A stretch of DNA of 64,000 nucleotides from JAHBNG01 sp039028975 (GCA_039028975.1 JBCCHB010000072.1:18068-82067); one strand, 5' to 3'. Positions 1-9,877 are shown, counted from the first letter of the stretch. Translations and numbers: made by a program. The notes: generated from the sequence alone by a model not told the origin.

Positions 1-405
1 AACACCCGCTACAGTTAATGCGGCTGTGCGACCAGTGGTTAGATATGCGTACAAGGACAGAAGAAGATACACAAAAATGGTTAACTCGAGACCTGCCGTT
101 ACAAAGGCTACTGTCAACAGCAGAACACGAGCAAAGAGGTGTAATCTGCTCCCTTTGGGCGACAGTTTGAGGCCATAGGCATTAATGGTCTGTAAATCAA
201 GAATGAGCAAGGCGACGATTGCGAAGGCAAATATCACAAATCGCGCAACCGGTTCCTCGTCAAAGACTGGCGCGCGAGGCGGTCGACCAAGTGTCCAGCT
301 AAAAACGGCCACAATTAATGTGCCAATATAGATCACGATCGCGAGCAGTTGGTAGCGCTCCGAGATGGAATCCGTCTGTGCCTGAGAAAAGATTCGTCTG
401 ATCAT
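1..405 (-). CDS. Membrane protein, N-terminal part, cut by window edge
   Basis: A minus-strand frame starts with ATG at 405 and stays open for 135 codons to base 1, so only the N-terminus is visible. It begins MIRRIFSQAQTDSISERYQL and contains about four hydrophobic segments (roughly residues 20-37, 54-72, 90-108 and 110-130), so it is an integral membrane protein. The short cytosolic N-terminus followed by clustered helices resembles the membrane region of NarL-type sensor kinases such as the one at 15760, but no kinase motif is inside the window. It is divergent from the Kelch lipoprotein gene. It is confidently coding because it is a long open frame with a clear hydrophobicity pattern. Its function is unassigned. 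Confidence 0.65.
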   Translation of the reverse strand, partial: MIRRIFSQAQTDSISERYQLLAIVIYIGTLIVAVFSWTLGRPPRAPVFDEEPVARFVIFAFAIVALLILDLQTINAYGLKLSPKGSRLHLFARVLLLTVAFVTAGLELTIFVYLLLSLYAYLTTGRTAALTVAGV

Positions 406-518
406 TTAAATAGCATAGCACATGTTCGCCTGCTCGCATATGGGTCGTGCGACCACTCTAATTGTAGCCCTGCGAGGTAGATAGATTTACGACAAATACG
501 CCGCAGGACAGACGACAA

Positions 519-540
519 ATGATTGCAATCATATTATAAT
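519..540 (+). promoter_or_regulatory. Palindrome abutting a -10 box upstream of the Kelch gene
   Basis: ATGATTGCAATCAT at 519-532 is a perfect 14-nt palindrome, followed two bases later by TATAAT at 535-540. No good -35 box is present, which fits an activator-dependent or operator-overlapped promoter for the lipoprotein gene starting at 597. The palindrome is seen directly; the operator role is inferred. Confidence 0.4.
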
Positions 541-596
541 TTTGGCAGACACGTTTGCTAGCGATTGCGAATGAGGGGTGAATGAGGAGAAAAGAG

Positions 597-1655
597 ATGC
601 TAAAAAATACCTACACCATTGCTACTACAGGATTACTACTTTTATTCATGGGTAGTTGTATCAGCACTGTTCCCTCTTCTTGCGAAGAGATAGTAGACTC
701 TGTTCAGCCAAATGAGCAAGTCGCGAGTGAAAATGGAGGCGCGGATACTTCTATTTGGGAGACACGTGCCTCTCTGCTAGAAGCCAACTCTGAACTATCC
801 GTGACAGAACTGGACGGGCATATCTATGTCATGGGCGGTTACCCTTCGTCCCGACAGACGGTGGATACTGTACAAATATACGACACAACCAGTGATAGTT
901 GGCGTTACGGTCCGCCTCTATCTGTCGCGAGCAATCACAATGTAGCAGCATCAGTCGACGGCATCGTCTACATCATTGGTGGCCAGCCAACGTCGCGTGG
1001 CGGCGGTCCCTTTTTGCAAGACGTCTATGCATACGATCCTGCGTCCGATAGCTGGGAGGGGCGTGCCCTGATGCCAACGTGGCGCAGCGGATCAGCCGGT
1101 GCAGTTCTGAACGGCAAAATCTACGTGGCTGGCGGTAGACCGCCCCACGGTCATGATTTTGCTGTCTATGATCCCCAACACGATGAGTGGACCGTCCTGC
1201 CGGATATGCCGACTCAGCGGAATCACTTTATCGTCGTTGCTATTGAGGGTGAGATCTACGCCGTGGGTGGTCGTTTTGGTGGCGGATTTTCCAGCGAGGT
1301 CACTGACATCGTCGAGATATACAATCCAGAAACGAACGAATGGCGTTTGGGGACACCCATGCCGACCAAGCGCAGCGGTCACAACGGCATTGTAGCTAAT
1401 GGCTGTCTTCACATTATGGGTGGCGAAGGAAATGGTACTGGCAACGTAGACGGTCTCTATCCCCAACATGAGGTTTATGATCCAATTACGGATACGTGGA
1501 CAAGCCTAGCACCCATGCCCATTCCCGTCCATGGTGTAACTGGCATGGCTTTTGTTGATGGCTGGATCCATTTCCCCGGTGGCGGCACCAGCCAAGGGGG
1601 CAGCAGCGGTTCGGATATTCATCAGGTTTATCAACCATCGATGGAATGTTCTTAG
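597..1655 (+). CDS. Kelch-repeat lipoprotein
   Basis: This is an exported beta-propeller. From the ATG at 597 the protein starts MLKNTYTIATTG, followed by a hydrophobic stretch and the lipobox FMGSC, so it is predicted to be lipid-anchored on the outer face of the membrane. Five to six Kelch blades follow, each with a GG pair and a later Tyr...Trp (for example YVMGGY, YIIGGQ, YVAGGR, YAVGGR, HIMGGE, with DSW, DEW, NEW, DTW). The length, about 350 aa, matches a single propeller. AGGAG at 585-589 sits 7 nt before 597. An in-frame ATG at 582 with GAGGGG only 3 nt upstream is the alternative start. Kelch domains bind proteins or sugars, and a galactose-oxidase-like activity is not indicated. Partner unknown. 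Confidence 0.85.
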   Translation: MLKNTYTIATTGLLLLFMGSCISTVPSSCEEIVDSVQPNEQVASENGGADTSIWETRASLLEANSELSVTELDGHIYVMGGYPSSRQTVDTVQIYDTTSDSWRYGPPLSVASNHNVAASVDGIVYIIGGQPTSRGGGPFLQDVYAYDPASDSWEGRALMPTWRSGSAGAVLNGKIYVAGGRPPHGHDFAVYDPQHDEWTVLPDMPTQRNHFIVVAIEGEIYAVGGRFGGGFSSEVTDIVEIYNPETNEWRLGTPMPTKRSGHNGIVANGCLHIMGGEGNGTGNVDGLYPQHEVYDPITDTWTSLAPMPIPVHGVTGMAFVDGWIHFPGGGTSQGGSSGSDIHQVYQPSMECS

Positions 1656-1771
1656 TATTAATGAGAGTCAACATGAGTGACTCTATACGTCGTTCAACTG
1701 CCAACACAGGATCAGCTTGGATGACATCTTAACAACAAAACATAACTTATTTAGATGGAAAGGAAAACACC

Positions 1772-2488
1772 ATGCGATTTCGCACACCAAATTACCTGCT
1801 CTGGATCACCGTTGTACTCGTTCTATCTGCATGTGGAGGACTTGGCGGCGGCAGTGCAGCTGACATTAGCACAACCGAGGCCAGCACCTCTGGATCGACC
1901 GGCTTCAAGATGGATGCGTGGGCCGATAACTGGTTCGCCGCCTATCTGGGTGATGAACTCATCGTAGAAGATTCTGTTTCCATCACAACAGAGCGCTCCT
2001 TTAATGCAGAGTCTGTCACCTTCGACGCCGATTATCCGCTTCATCTCAACTTTATCCTCAAAGATTTTAAAGAGAATGACACAGGCTTAGAGTATATTGG
2101 CGCCAACAACCAACAGATGGGTGATGGTGGCTTCATTATGCAACTCACCGACACCAACTCCGGCAATGTTGTAGCAGTGACAAATGCTGATTGGGCCTGT
2201 ACCGTCATCCATGATGCACCGCTGGATAAGTCGTGCGAGGATGAGTCAAATCCGGTGGCGGGTACTGCGCCTTGCGAGTTTAACGATTTGGGTGAGCCGG
2301 ATGGCTGGAAAGCGGCTGACTTTGACGACAGTGGCTGGACCGCAACGACTGTTCACTCAGCCAGTGCCGTTGGTCCCAAAGACGGCTATGATGCGATCAG
2401 CTGGGATTCAAGCGCTGAGATAATCTGGGGACCCGATCTGGAGACCAACAATACGATCTTGTGCCGCGTGGTTGTTGAGGGTAGTTAA
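1772..2488 (+). CDS. Lipoprotein of unknown function
   Basis: A 238-aa exported lipoprotein. MRFRTPNYLLWITVVLVLSAC is a standard signal with lipobox LSAC, then a Gly/Ser/Thr-rich linker. The mature part has several cysteines, and its C-terminal half carries GWKAADFDDSGWTA, a pattern seen in galactose-binding-like jelly-roll domains of sugar-active enzymes. No catalytic motif was recognised. The ribosome site GGAAAGGA precedes the ATG. It follows the Kelch lipoprotein on the same strand with a gap of about 115 bp, so the two surface proteins may act together. The carbohydrate-binding idea is an inference from one motif. Confidence 0.75.
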   Translation: MRFRTPNYLLWITVVLVLSACGGLGGGSAADISTTEASTSGSTGFKMDAWADNWFAAYLGDELIVEDSVSITTERSFNAESVTFDADYPLHLNFILKDFKENDTGLEYIGANNQQMGDGGFIMQLTDTNSGNVVAVTNADWACTVIHDAPLDKSCEDESNPVAGTAPCEFNDLGEPDGWKAADFDDSGWTATTVHSASAVGPKDGYDAISWDSSAEIIWGPDLETNNTILCRVVVEGS

Positions 2489-2608
2489 GGGATCGAAATT
2501 CAATTCGACCAAAACTTGATTAGATGTCATGCCCAAAGGTAGTTATCGGGCATCTACTGTCTACTCTTAACCTGCTCAATACAGAATTTGCAAAAGGAAT
2601 ACGGGGCT

Positions 2609-3034
2609 TTAGACCGGATCTATCGACATTAGAGAAATTGGCATACGATAAATAAAAATCTCTTCCTGTTCAAAAAGTGTAGCCAGTTTATATGCTAGTT
2701 CGTATAGACTGGCTTCTGTTTTTTGATTTACCGGTGCAGCAACCCAAATCGGCATAACGCGGTCATGGAAAATTTGGCCGACTGAGCTGACCCACAATCC
2801 ATCACTAGGAGGAAGAATGGTGCCTGCCCCAAAATAATGCAGAATCTCCGATCGTACCCACTTAAGTTTACTTTCTGATACTGGCTCTCCATCGTTAAGA
2901 TTAAGAGGTACAAAAATGTTATACATTGCTATGCCTTGGCGATGATTTGATTCAGACATATTCTCAATATCCACCGTATCTAATATTACAGCTTTGCTAG
3001 CTGAAAATTCGTATGACAAATCTCTGGTAATCAC
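2609..3034 (-). CDS. Conserved small protein of unknown function
   Basis: 141 aa, starting at GTG (3034) behind an excellent AGGAGGT that overlaps the stop codon of the upstream kinase gene, so translation is probably coupled. The centre reads YNIFVPLNLNDGEP, then a helix with LKWVRSEIL and FGAGTILPPSDGLW. This arrangement (a 'FVPL..NDG' strand, a helix, then a glycine-rich turn and G-x-W) recalls a small uncharacterised family seen in cyanobacteria and Chloroflexota, though I cannot name it. There is no signal peptide or membrane segment. It is the last gene of the minus-strand signalling cluster. Function unknown; a role tied to the kinase is inferred from coupling only. Confidence 0.75.
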   Translation of the reverse strand: MITRDLSYEFSASKAVILDTVDIENMSESNHRQGIAMYNIFVPLNLNDGEPVSESKLKWVRSEILHYFGAGTILPPSDGLWVSSVGQIFHDRVMPIWVAAPVNQKTEASLYELAYKLATLFEQEEIFIYRMPISLMSIDPV

Positions 3035-3045
3035 GTTCTCACCTC

Positions 3046-3945
3046 CTAAACTAAATTGACCATGCGCTGAAGACTTTTCTGTAAATCTTGAAACCAGCTT
3101 GGTTGAGTTATCTCTACATTAGCAAGTGCATCATTCAATTCAGAACCTGTTTGGAATCGTTCTTTTGGATTCTTTGCTATTGCCTTTTGAAGAATTCCTT
3201 CCAGTTCAGGAGACATATATACAAATTTGGACGGTGCCGGTGGATTTTCTTTGATATGGGCATGTAGCAATTGATTACGACTTCCGTAGAAAGGTCTTCG
3301 ACCAGTCAGCATTTCATACAAGATGACCCCCAAAGAATATAGGTCAGATCGACCGTCAATATCCATAAATCCCTGAGCCTGCTCTGGAGAAATATAGGTT
3401 GATGTTCCGTAGATGCCTGTTTCGTGTCTTTGCTTAGGTTCACTCAAGTCTAATACTGTCCCAAAATCGAGTAACAGGGCGCGTGTATGATTATCCACTA
3501 AAATATTTGATGGCTTAACGTCTCGGTGAACGAAGCCGCGACGATGTATGTAATCGAGGGCGCAGGCAATTTGACAGACAAGCTTAATGGCTATGTCGAT
3601 ATCAATTCTGCGGGATTCCTGTTGTAAAACATTGTGGAGGGTGATGCCATCAATGTATTCCATTGCCATATACACAACATACTCAGATTCACCGAAATCG
3701 AAGACGCGCACAATATTTAGATGAGTGAGTTGAGTAATGACTTCGTATTCGCGTTCAAAAGCAATATGGAAGCGCTTATCGTGTGATTTTGGAAGAAGCT
3801 TCAATACAACAGGGGTTTTGCTGTATATAGAATCGGCGCTAACCACAACGGAAACACCACCTTCACCAACAACTTGTCCAAGTTTGTAAGGTCCAATTTG
3901 ATGGTTCGCATCCAGATTGGCAAAGATAGTTTGCTGAATATCCAT
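3046..3945 (-). CDS. Soluble serine/threonine protein kinase (PknB-like)
   Basis: A Hanks-type kinase domain fills almost the whole 299-aa protein. The P-loop is GEGGVSVV (residues 27-34), the ATP-anchoring lysine is K49 in VVLK, the catalytic loop is HRDVKPSN (H140, D142, K144, N147), D160-F-G binds magnesium, and SPEQA is the P+1 loop. All catalytic residues are intact. Unlike PknB it has no transmembrane helix and no PASTA or other sensor domain, so it should be cytosolic and needs a partner for input. It lies between a small single-pass membrane protein (upstream) and a conserved small protein (downstream, coupled), inside a cluster that also holds a hybrid histidine kinase. Cross-talk between the Ser/Thr and His-Asp systems is an inference. 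Confidence 0.93.
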   Translation of the reverse strand: MDIQQTIFANLDANHQIGPYKLGQVVGEGGVSVVVSADSIYSKTPVVLKLLPKSHDKRFHIAFEREYEVITQLTHLNIVRVFDFGESEYVVYMAMEYIDGITLHNVLQQESRRIDIDIAIKLVCQIACALDYIHRRGFVHRDVKPSNILVDNHTRALLLDFGTVLDLSEPKQRHETGIYGTSTYISPEQAQGFMDIDGRSDLYSLGVILYEMLTGRRPFYGSRNQLLHAHIKENPPAPSKFVYMSPELEGILQKAIAKNPKERFQTGSELNDALANVEITQPSWFQDLQKSLQRMVNLV

Positions 3946-4131
3946 ATTTTCCTCCTCTGACGATATCTCATCAAATCATTAGGAAATACTTAATATTACA
4001 TACTGTATTTAGCTCACATAAGAGTTCAATAAGGTTTTAGTAACGAGAGTTAAATAACTTGGTCATCTGATCGAATCACACCCCAATGAAAAGCACAGAT
4101 TATTTCCAACTCATTCCTAAATTCCTAAGTG

Positions 4132-4398
4132 TTAGGGTTGTAATAGAGGATTTAACTGAGACAGTAAATCTGACAATAATTCAACCTGATCTGTGGCAGC
4201 CAATGCAATGATTATGACGATCAAGCTGAGTGCTAGAAGAATAAGACGATTCATTTCCTGCCGCTTCTCAAGCCTGTCGCTCTCGTTCAAGTGGCTCAAT
4301 ACGATTTGCAGAGGATCTTTATCTTCGCTCTCGTTATCCTTTGAAACCTCTTCAAATTGTTCAGATACTTGAGAATCACGGGATTTGTAAGAATTCAT
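4132..4398 (-). CDS. Small tail-anchored membrane protein
   Basis: 88 aa. The ATG at 4398 is preceded by AGGAAGG at good spacing; an in-frame ATG 18 nt upstream has no ribosome site. The N-terminal half is highly charged and acidic (Glu/Asp/Lys-rich, probably helical). One strongly hydrophobic segment follows (LILLALSLIVIIIALAA), then a short tail. This is the layout of a single-pass anchor with a cytosolic acidic arm. It lies between a receiver protein and a soluble Ser/Thr kinase on the same strand, so it could tether or modulate one of them. No family recognised. Confidence 0.6.
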   Translation of the reverse strand: MNSYKSRDSQVSEQFEEVSKDNESEDKDPLQIVLSHLNESDRLEKRQEMNRLILLALSLIVIIIALAATDQVELLSDLLSQLNPLLQP

Positions 4399-4769
4399 AG
4401 CACCTTCCTCTGGCATCTAACAAAATGGTATCTAATTGAAAAAAATTGCAGGAAGGGGGTATTACTAAGAGTGGACGTTCTTGCCCCGATTAGTGCAATA
4501 AAATGTATCATTCAGTTTGCGGCAAAGAGGGTACGTGTTAGAGCGTTGCCTGAATGATAGTCCGATCATATAATATGATATGGTAATCTATCTGTTATCT
4601 ATTTCTGGAGTAACATTCAGTAGAGTGCAGTGTCTGCCTCTCATTTGAATAGGCTTCTAGCGCAGCTTTAGAGAATTGCAGATTATTGAAGAGGGGAGAG
4701 ATTTGAAGGTGAATTCGTTATGTACAGACATCAATAAACGCGTTATTCGCAGACGCTTACACTGAAATC
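4399..4769. other. AT-rich intergenic region with 15-nt palindrome
   Basis: No gene is supported here. At 4565-4579 there is a perfect inverted repeat ATCATAT-a-ATATGAT with TATAAT embedded in it, a plausible promoter or operator for the minus-strand gene starting at 4398. The rest is AT-rich with no recognisable signal. Confidence 0.35.
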
Positions 4770-5279
4770 TCAAACAGAACTGATGGATGAATCTAACAGA
4801 ATATCTATGAGTCGTGACTGCTGCTCGGGTGTAAGACCTTCTGCCAACTGAGATACTTCAACAAAATTCACAGCCTCATTGACCTTGTCTAGAAATATTT
4901 CCGAAAAATCGGGGTCGGAACCAAAATGAATTTTGTCCACTACTCCAAGAACTTCAGGTCGTTCAGAGATTGGGGTGCTGTTGGCGAGATCAAGCTTTCC
5001 TGACAGGACAATGGCATAGATGCACTGCTTCTGTAGCGCTTTTAGCACATGAAATCCATCATAAACATTGTCAGGAGAAGCTGAGCTAGGTAGTCCTATG
5101 TCAACAATAGCTAGCGTTGGCTTGGGATTTAGGTTTTGTAACTGAGAGATTGCGTCACTATAGTCATAAGCTTGTGCAACTTTGAATCCTTTACGTTCCA
5201 GAAGCTTTTTTAGACCATTCTGCCAAAATTTTTCGTCTTCAATGATTAGAATCGTCTTGGCATTATCATTAGTCATCAT
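4770..5279 (-). CDS. Stand-alone response regulator receiver protein
   Basis: 169 aa with one CheY-like receiver domain. The acidic pocket is ED (residues 14-15, in LIIEDE), the phosphoacceptor is D60 in LAIVDIGLP, a conserved Ser lies in IVLSGK, and a later Lys (VVDKIHF) completes the site. There is no output domain; the C-terminal 50 residues are helical. The ATG overlaps the stop of the upstream hybrid kinase gene by 4 bp (ATGA), so the two are translationally coupled, and the kinase is the obvious phosphodonor. A role as phosphorelay intermediate or protein-protein switch is inferred from the absence of an effector domain. Confidence 0.9.
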   Translation of the reverse strand: MMTNDNAKTILIIEDEKFWQNGLKKLLERKGFKVAQAYDYSDAISQLQNLNPKPTLAIVDIGLPSSASPDNVYDGFHVLKALQKQCIYAIVLSGKLDLANSTPISERPEVLGVVDKIHFGSDPDFSEIFLDKVNEAVNFVEVSQLAEGLTPEQQSRLIDILLDSSISSV

Positions 5280-8200
5280 CTTTTCTCCGGTTCTCTTCCG
5301 TTTTCAAAGTTTCGAGGCAACTGATCAAACACGCTACCAATCGCTTCCAAATCAGTTTTGTTCAAAACGACTACATTGCTCCAACTTCTAAAAAGACGCT
5401 GAGCACTTTCGATTGATTCTTCATATGCACTAAGTATCAAAATTCCAGCATGTGGGTTTTGCGTCAGAACGTGCTGTGCAATGTCCAATCCCTGTCTGTT
5501 TTGCTGATCGTGATCCACTAACCTTACATCAATGACAAAAAAGTCATACTTCCCGCGCTGAAGGATGCTGATGGTTTCTTGGTAACTTTGAGCGGTATCT
5601 ACATGATGCCCCCTATTGTGCAACATGCGACGTATCGTATCTTGAAAATTAAAATAATCGTCAACAACTAATATTTTGACCACAGGCGTTTTGAAATCAT
5701 AATCATCGCCCTTAACCTCTAGACTAGCTCCAGATGATGCTGATAAGACATCTGCACGGAATGTTCTATCTTGCGTTGTTGGAATGCGAACGGTTACAGT
5801 GGTTCCGTGATGCGGTTCACTCTCGATCTCTATACTTCCACCAAGCGTTTGCAGATAGAGTTTAGAGAGCCACATACCAATACCCAAACCACGGCCTGCC
5901 TGCTTTGTTGTGAAGAATGGCGTAAAGACATCATTCAGCACTCTTTGAGACATGCCGTGGCCCGTATCGACAAAGCTCAGTTCGGTTCCATATCGATCTG
6001 GTGTTGTACGCCAATTAATGGTTAGTTGACCACCACTTGGCATGGATTGTACAGAATTTTTGACAATATTTGAAAAAATGTCAATAAGTAGTGCTCTGTC
6101 TGCTAATGCTGGAGGAATATCACCTTTGCACATCTTAACAATGATATGAGGTGGCAATTCAACACATTGGATTGCTTCTTGCAAAACCGATTTGAGCTGA
6201 ATGAGATCTTGCTTTTGTGTTGTCATTCTTCCCATTCGTCGAATTTGATCAACAATATGAATGGCTGTCTTGTTTTCGTGTTCAAGCGCTGAGATGGTCT
6301 CGATTATATTATCGTCTGTTGATTGAATTAGAGTTTTTAGTTCACCAATATTTAGGCCGATTGCGCCCAAAAAACCACCCATTTTGTGGCTCAAAAAAGC
6401 GCCGAGCAGGCTCATTTCTTTAAGCACTTTATGAGCGGCCCATTGGGTATGTTGGGTATCCACCAAGCGTATATTCTCTAAGTAAAGTGTTAGTATGTTC
6501 GCCAAGCTCTCCAGTCTTTCCTGGTCGGCTTGAGTATAATTAGGATCTTCTGCATAGCGAGGAAATCGCGCTACGCAAATAATACCTAGCACACGTCTAT
6601 TTGACCTCATCGGGACAACCAAGAGATGCTGAGGTGTTAGCTCCGGTAGGACTGAAAGATGGTTGAAGTCTATCGTTGAATGAAAATCCTTTACAACCTT
6701 GGCATTGCCTTCTGTAATAACTCGATGGATGACCCCTTTTTTCAATTTGATTGATGATGCAACGCATTGCTGAAACGCACTTGAAGGGTTAACGGCGAAA
6801 GACTTAGCACTATCTAAGCCATCTGACAGCAAATGGATCGTGCAATCGTCGCTGCCCATAAACTGTTTGGCTTGTTCAGTTATCCAATTAAGTAATTCGT
6901 GCCGTTCGCTATAGCGGAAAGCAGTACGGCTAATTTCTAACAGCGTATTGAGCTGTTGGTTGTGCTGTTGGATTTCTGCCTCATGTTCTTTGCGAGTCGT
7001 TATGTCTCGCCAAATGGTCTGGATAAAGAGGATATTCCCATCTTCAGAACGGACCGAAGATGGATTTGCCTCAATAGGAATTGCACGATTTTGCTTGTGG
7101 TTGATTTCAATTTCTAAAAGAGCTTCCTCTCCACCTTGAGCCAAATTAGCAATACGCCTCTGCACTTCTTCTCTCTGTTGAGAATCAATCACTAGCGTTG
7201 ACATGTCTCGCCCCATTAGTTCTTCCCGATGATACCCGGTCATGCGGCTAGCTTCTTTATTTGCGCCTCGAATGATTCTATTTTCATCTAAGATGAAGAT
7301 CGCATCACGTGCGCCTTCGTAGAGACGCTGATATCTTTTTTCAGCAGTGACGACTTTTTGATTCAACTGAGTATTCTTAATGGCTATCCCCACATTGTGA
7401 CCAATGGCTTCTAGAATACCTCTATCATGTTCGGTGAATAACCGCTGCTGTTGGGTGAGTACGCACAGTACGGCTAAACAATCACTATCAGACCAGATAG
7501 GAACGCCGATTAGAGAGTGAACATCCTCACCCTGAGTAATCGTTCTATCTACCCGAGGATCTGTTTGGGCATCTCGAATATAGATTGATTCTCCAGACTG
7601 CATAACCTTGCCAGCAATGCTCTCACCGTACTTCAACCTCTGTATACGTTTTCTGTGTCGCTCAGCAAGCCCCTCTTCCATAGCAAGAATCAACTCTTGC
7701 GAGTCAGGGTCTGCCAAAAACAAAGTACATGCAGAAGCAGTAAAGAGATCCTTAACTGTTACGACAATACTCCTATTTACCTGCTCTAGATTTTGGGCCT
7801 GACTAACCGCAGTGGCAACTTTATATAATGCCGTGCGTTCTTTGGTAGATTGGGCATTTTCAATCGCCATTGTAATTCCCGTGGCAATCGCCTCAAATGT
7901 CTGCTGATCGTCTTTGGAAAATGCACCCAACTCTATACTTTCTATGTTGAGCACACCAATACACCCGCGTTCTTTGGTGGCAAGAGGGATAGCCAACTCG
8001 GATTGGGTCTCTGGTGAGGAAGTGTGGTAATAGGGATTCTTTGACACGTCTGGTTCACGAACTGTTTCGCCAGTGCGAGCCGCAAAACCCGTTATGCCTG
8101 TGGTCACAGAGAATATACGGGGTTCGCGATTTTTCTTAGCGCCATGTAAAACGGATGCATTAAAGATCAGGCGATCTGATTCTAGCAAAGGAATATCAAC

Positions 8201-9871
8201 CCGGTAGCCAAATTCCTGGCTGATTTGGAGTGCCGTCTCTTTTAACAGCGTATTGACATCCACTGCCGATAAGCTTTTGGCTAATATCTCATTGACCAGG
8301 CGCAATTGGGTTGAGCGACGTTCCATTTGACGGAAGGATTGCATCTTCATCATGGCTACTGTCGCTTGGTCGGCCAAGGTACGAAGTAGATTCAGATCAT
8401 CCCGATCAAAGTGAGCATCTCCGTTACATTTATTCAGTACCACAAGCGCACCAATTGCTCCTGTTTCGGAGGAAAGAGGCACGGCGGCAACGGTTTTGAA
8501 TCCAATATGTTTGGCAATTTCCTGATCGATACGTTCATCCTGGTTGTGCGTGATGACAGGCTGATTGTTGGACGCAACCCATCCACTCAAACTTCCTGTG
8601 GGAGAGGCATGCATACCCAAAACAGCTTTCGCCGGCCCAACGGCAGCAGCAATGATATGCTGATTTATAGATTCATTAAGAAGATAGAGAATAGCGCTAT
8701 CACTGTTTAGGAGATCTGAGGTCTGTTCAACAATTGTGTTGAGCAAACGATCCTGATCAATATATGTGGCTAACTCACTTGAGATTTTCTGAAGACCAGA
8801 GACCACATGTAAATTTTTCTCTTTCTCTTGCAGTAGATGATTCTGCTTAATGGCGATGGCTACATGGTTTGCAAATACGGAGACGAGATCTTGATCATAC
8901 TTTGTAAAGTGTCGCTCTTGACCTACAGAATAGACCGAGATGACACCTAATGGTTGGTCCGCGCCATCTAATATAGGTACAACTAATGCTGAGATCCAAT
9001 TGAGATCCTTGATCATATCTAAACAGAGCAACTTAGGTTCTTCTTGCAGTCGTGGCGAACTAACTGGCATTCGTTTTCTAATGGCCTGTCCCACATAGCT
9101 ATCCAAGGGTAGACGTGAATCCAAACTATCTATCTCTGGTTCCAAACGTCCAACGGTTTTTTTCAGGACCAGTTCCTCACTTTGGTCATTGTATAGCCAA
9201 ATTGAACAAGCACGAACCTGTACCAGTTCACAGAGTTCTTCTACAATACAACGAAAGAGTTCGTTCTGATTCTCAGCCAGTACGTTTTCGCCGATCTTTT
9301 GAATTGCCTCTGATAACTGAGTACGACGAATGACTATCTGTACCCGTTTGGCAAAAGCGACCAGATTCGCCTGATCCTGATCGTTAAAGGCCCTAGGTAG
9401 TGGGCTTTCTACATTGAGAACACCGGCTGTTGCCTTGCCATCACTAGATAGAATGGGAACCGCTAGTTCCGATCGCATTGGCACCTTTGGATCTAAAGGA
9501 TGATATTCTGCAGGGAACAGTTTCTGGTTGAGATCAGTGATGAGACGGGGCTGTTGCGTTCGGGCAACCTCGGCAACAATCGTATTGCTGTCCAGATCGA
9601 TCTCTTGCTGATTAGCGGCGATCATAGATTGTTCATTGCGCAATCGCACGGCCTTCAACTGTAGTTTGCCAGATAGATATGATACCCAACGCAAGGAACC
9701 GTATTCGGCCCCCAAATGATTTAAGATTGTATCCAAAATAAAATTCAGAACTTGCTGCGAATCTTGGGATGAGTAGATAACATCATCTAAAGCTTGGCTG
9801 ACCGTCGTTGGTAGTGAGTATTGGAGTCCGACTTTCTTTGTCCCTTTTTGTTTTTCAGTTGATTGGGTCAC
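5276..9871 (-). CDS. Multi-GAF/PAS hybrid histidine kinase with receiver domain
   Basis: A 1531-aa soluble sensor kinase without membrane segments. Order: five GAF domains (about 25-180, 190-350, 360-515, 525-680, 690-850), one PAS (about 860-980, with GYHREELMG), a sixth GAF (about 990-1150), a dimerisation helix with the phosphoacceptor H1162 in FLSHKMGGFLG, an HATPase domain (N box NIVKNSVQ, DTGHGM, FTPFFTTK, GLGIGMWLSK), and a C-terminal receiver (about 1410-1525) with phosphoacceptor D1448 in FFVIDVRL. The H-region departs from the usual SHELRTP form. The start is GTG at 9871, 6 nt after the BTAD-regulator stop. GAF stacks bind small ligands or chromophores, but no bilin-binding Cys motif was picked out. 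The downstream receiver protein overlaps by 4 bp. Confidence 0.93.
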   Translation of the reverse strand: MTQSTEKQKGTKKVGLQYSLPTTVSQALDDVIYSSQDSQQVLNFILDTILNHLGAEYGSLRWVSYLSGKLQLKAVRLRNEQSMIAANQQEIDLDSNTIVAEVARTQQPRLITDLNQKLFPAEYHPLDPKVPMRSELAVPILSSDGKATAGVLNVESPLPRAFNDQDQANLVAFAKRVQIVIRRTQLSEAIQKIGENVLAENQNELFRCIVEELCELVQVRACSIWLYNDQSEELVLKKTVGRLEPEIDSLDSRLPLDSYVGQAIRKRMPVSSPRLQEEPKLLCLDMIKDLNWISALVVPILDGADQPLGVISVYSVGQERHFTKYDQDLVSVFANHVAIAIKQNHLLQEKEKNLHVVSGLQKISSELATYIDQDRLLNTIVEQTSDLLNSDSAILYLLNESINQHIIAAAVGPAKAVLGMHASPTGSLSGWVASNNQPVITHNQDERIDQEIAKHIGFKTVAAVPLSSETGAIGALVVLNKCNGDAHFDRDDLNLLRTLADQATVAMMKMQSFRQMERRSTQLRLVNEILAKSLSAVDVNTLLKETALQISQEFGYRVDIPLLESDRLIFNASVLHGAKKNREPRIFSVTTGITGFAARTGETVREPDVSKNPYYHTSSPETQSELAIPLATKERGCIGVLNIESIELGAFSKDDQQTFEAIATGITMAIENAQSTKERTALYKVATAVSQAQNLEQVNRSIVVTVKDLFTASACTLFLADPDSQELILAMEEGLAERHRKRIQRLKYGESIAGKVMQSGESIYIRDAQTDPRVDRTITQGEDVHSLIGVPIWSDSDCLAVLCVLTQQQRLFTEHDRGILEAIGHNVGIAIKNTQLNQKVVTAEKRYQRLYEGARDAIFILDENRIIRGANKEASRMTGYHREELMGRDMSTLVIDSQQREEVQRRIANLAQGGEEALLEIEINHKQNRAIPIEANPSSVRSEDGNILFIQTIWRDITTRKEHEAEIQQHNQQLNTLLEISRTAFRYSERHELLNWITEQAKQFMGSDDCTIHLLSDGLDSAKSFAVNPSSAFQQCVASSIKLKKGVIHRVITEGNAKVVKDFHSTIDFNHLSVLPELTPQHLLVVPMRSNRRVLGIICVARFPRYAEDPNYTQADQERLESLANILTLYLENIRLVDTQHTQWAAHKVLKEMSLLGAFLSHKMGGFLGAIGLNIGELKTLIQSTDDNIIETISALEHENKTAIHIVDQIRRMGRMTTQKQDLIQLKSVLQEAIQCVELPPHIIVKMCKGDIPPALADRALLIDIFSNIVKNSVQSMPSGGQLTINWRTTPDRYGTELSFVDTGHGMSQRVLNDVFTPFFTTKQAGRGLGIGMWLSKLYLQTLGGSIEIESEPHHGTTVTVRIPTTQDRTFRADVLSASSGASLEVKGDDYDFKTPVVKILVVDDYFNFQDTIRRMLHNRGHHVDTAQSYQETISILQRGKYDFFVIDVRLVDHDQQNRQGLDIAQHVLTQNPHAGILILSAYEESIESAQRLFRSWSNVVVLNKTDLEAIGSVFDQLPRNFENGREPEKR

Positions 9872-9877
9872 GGCTCT

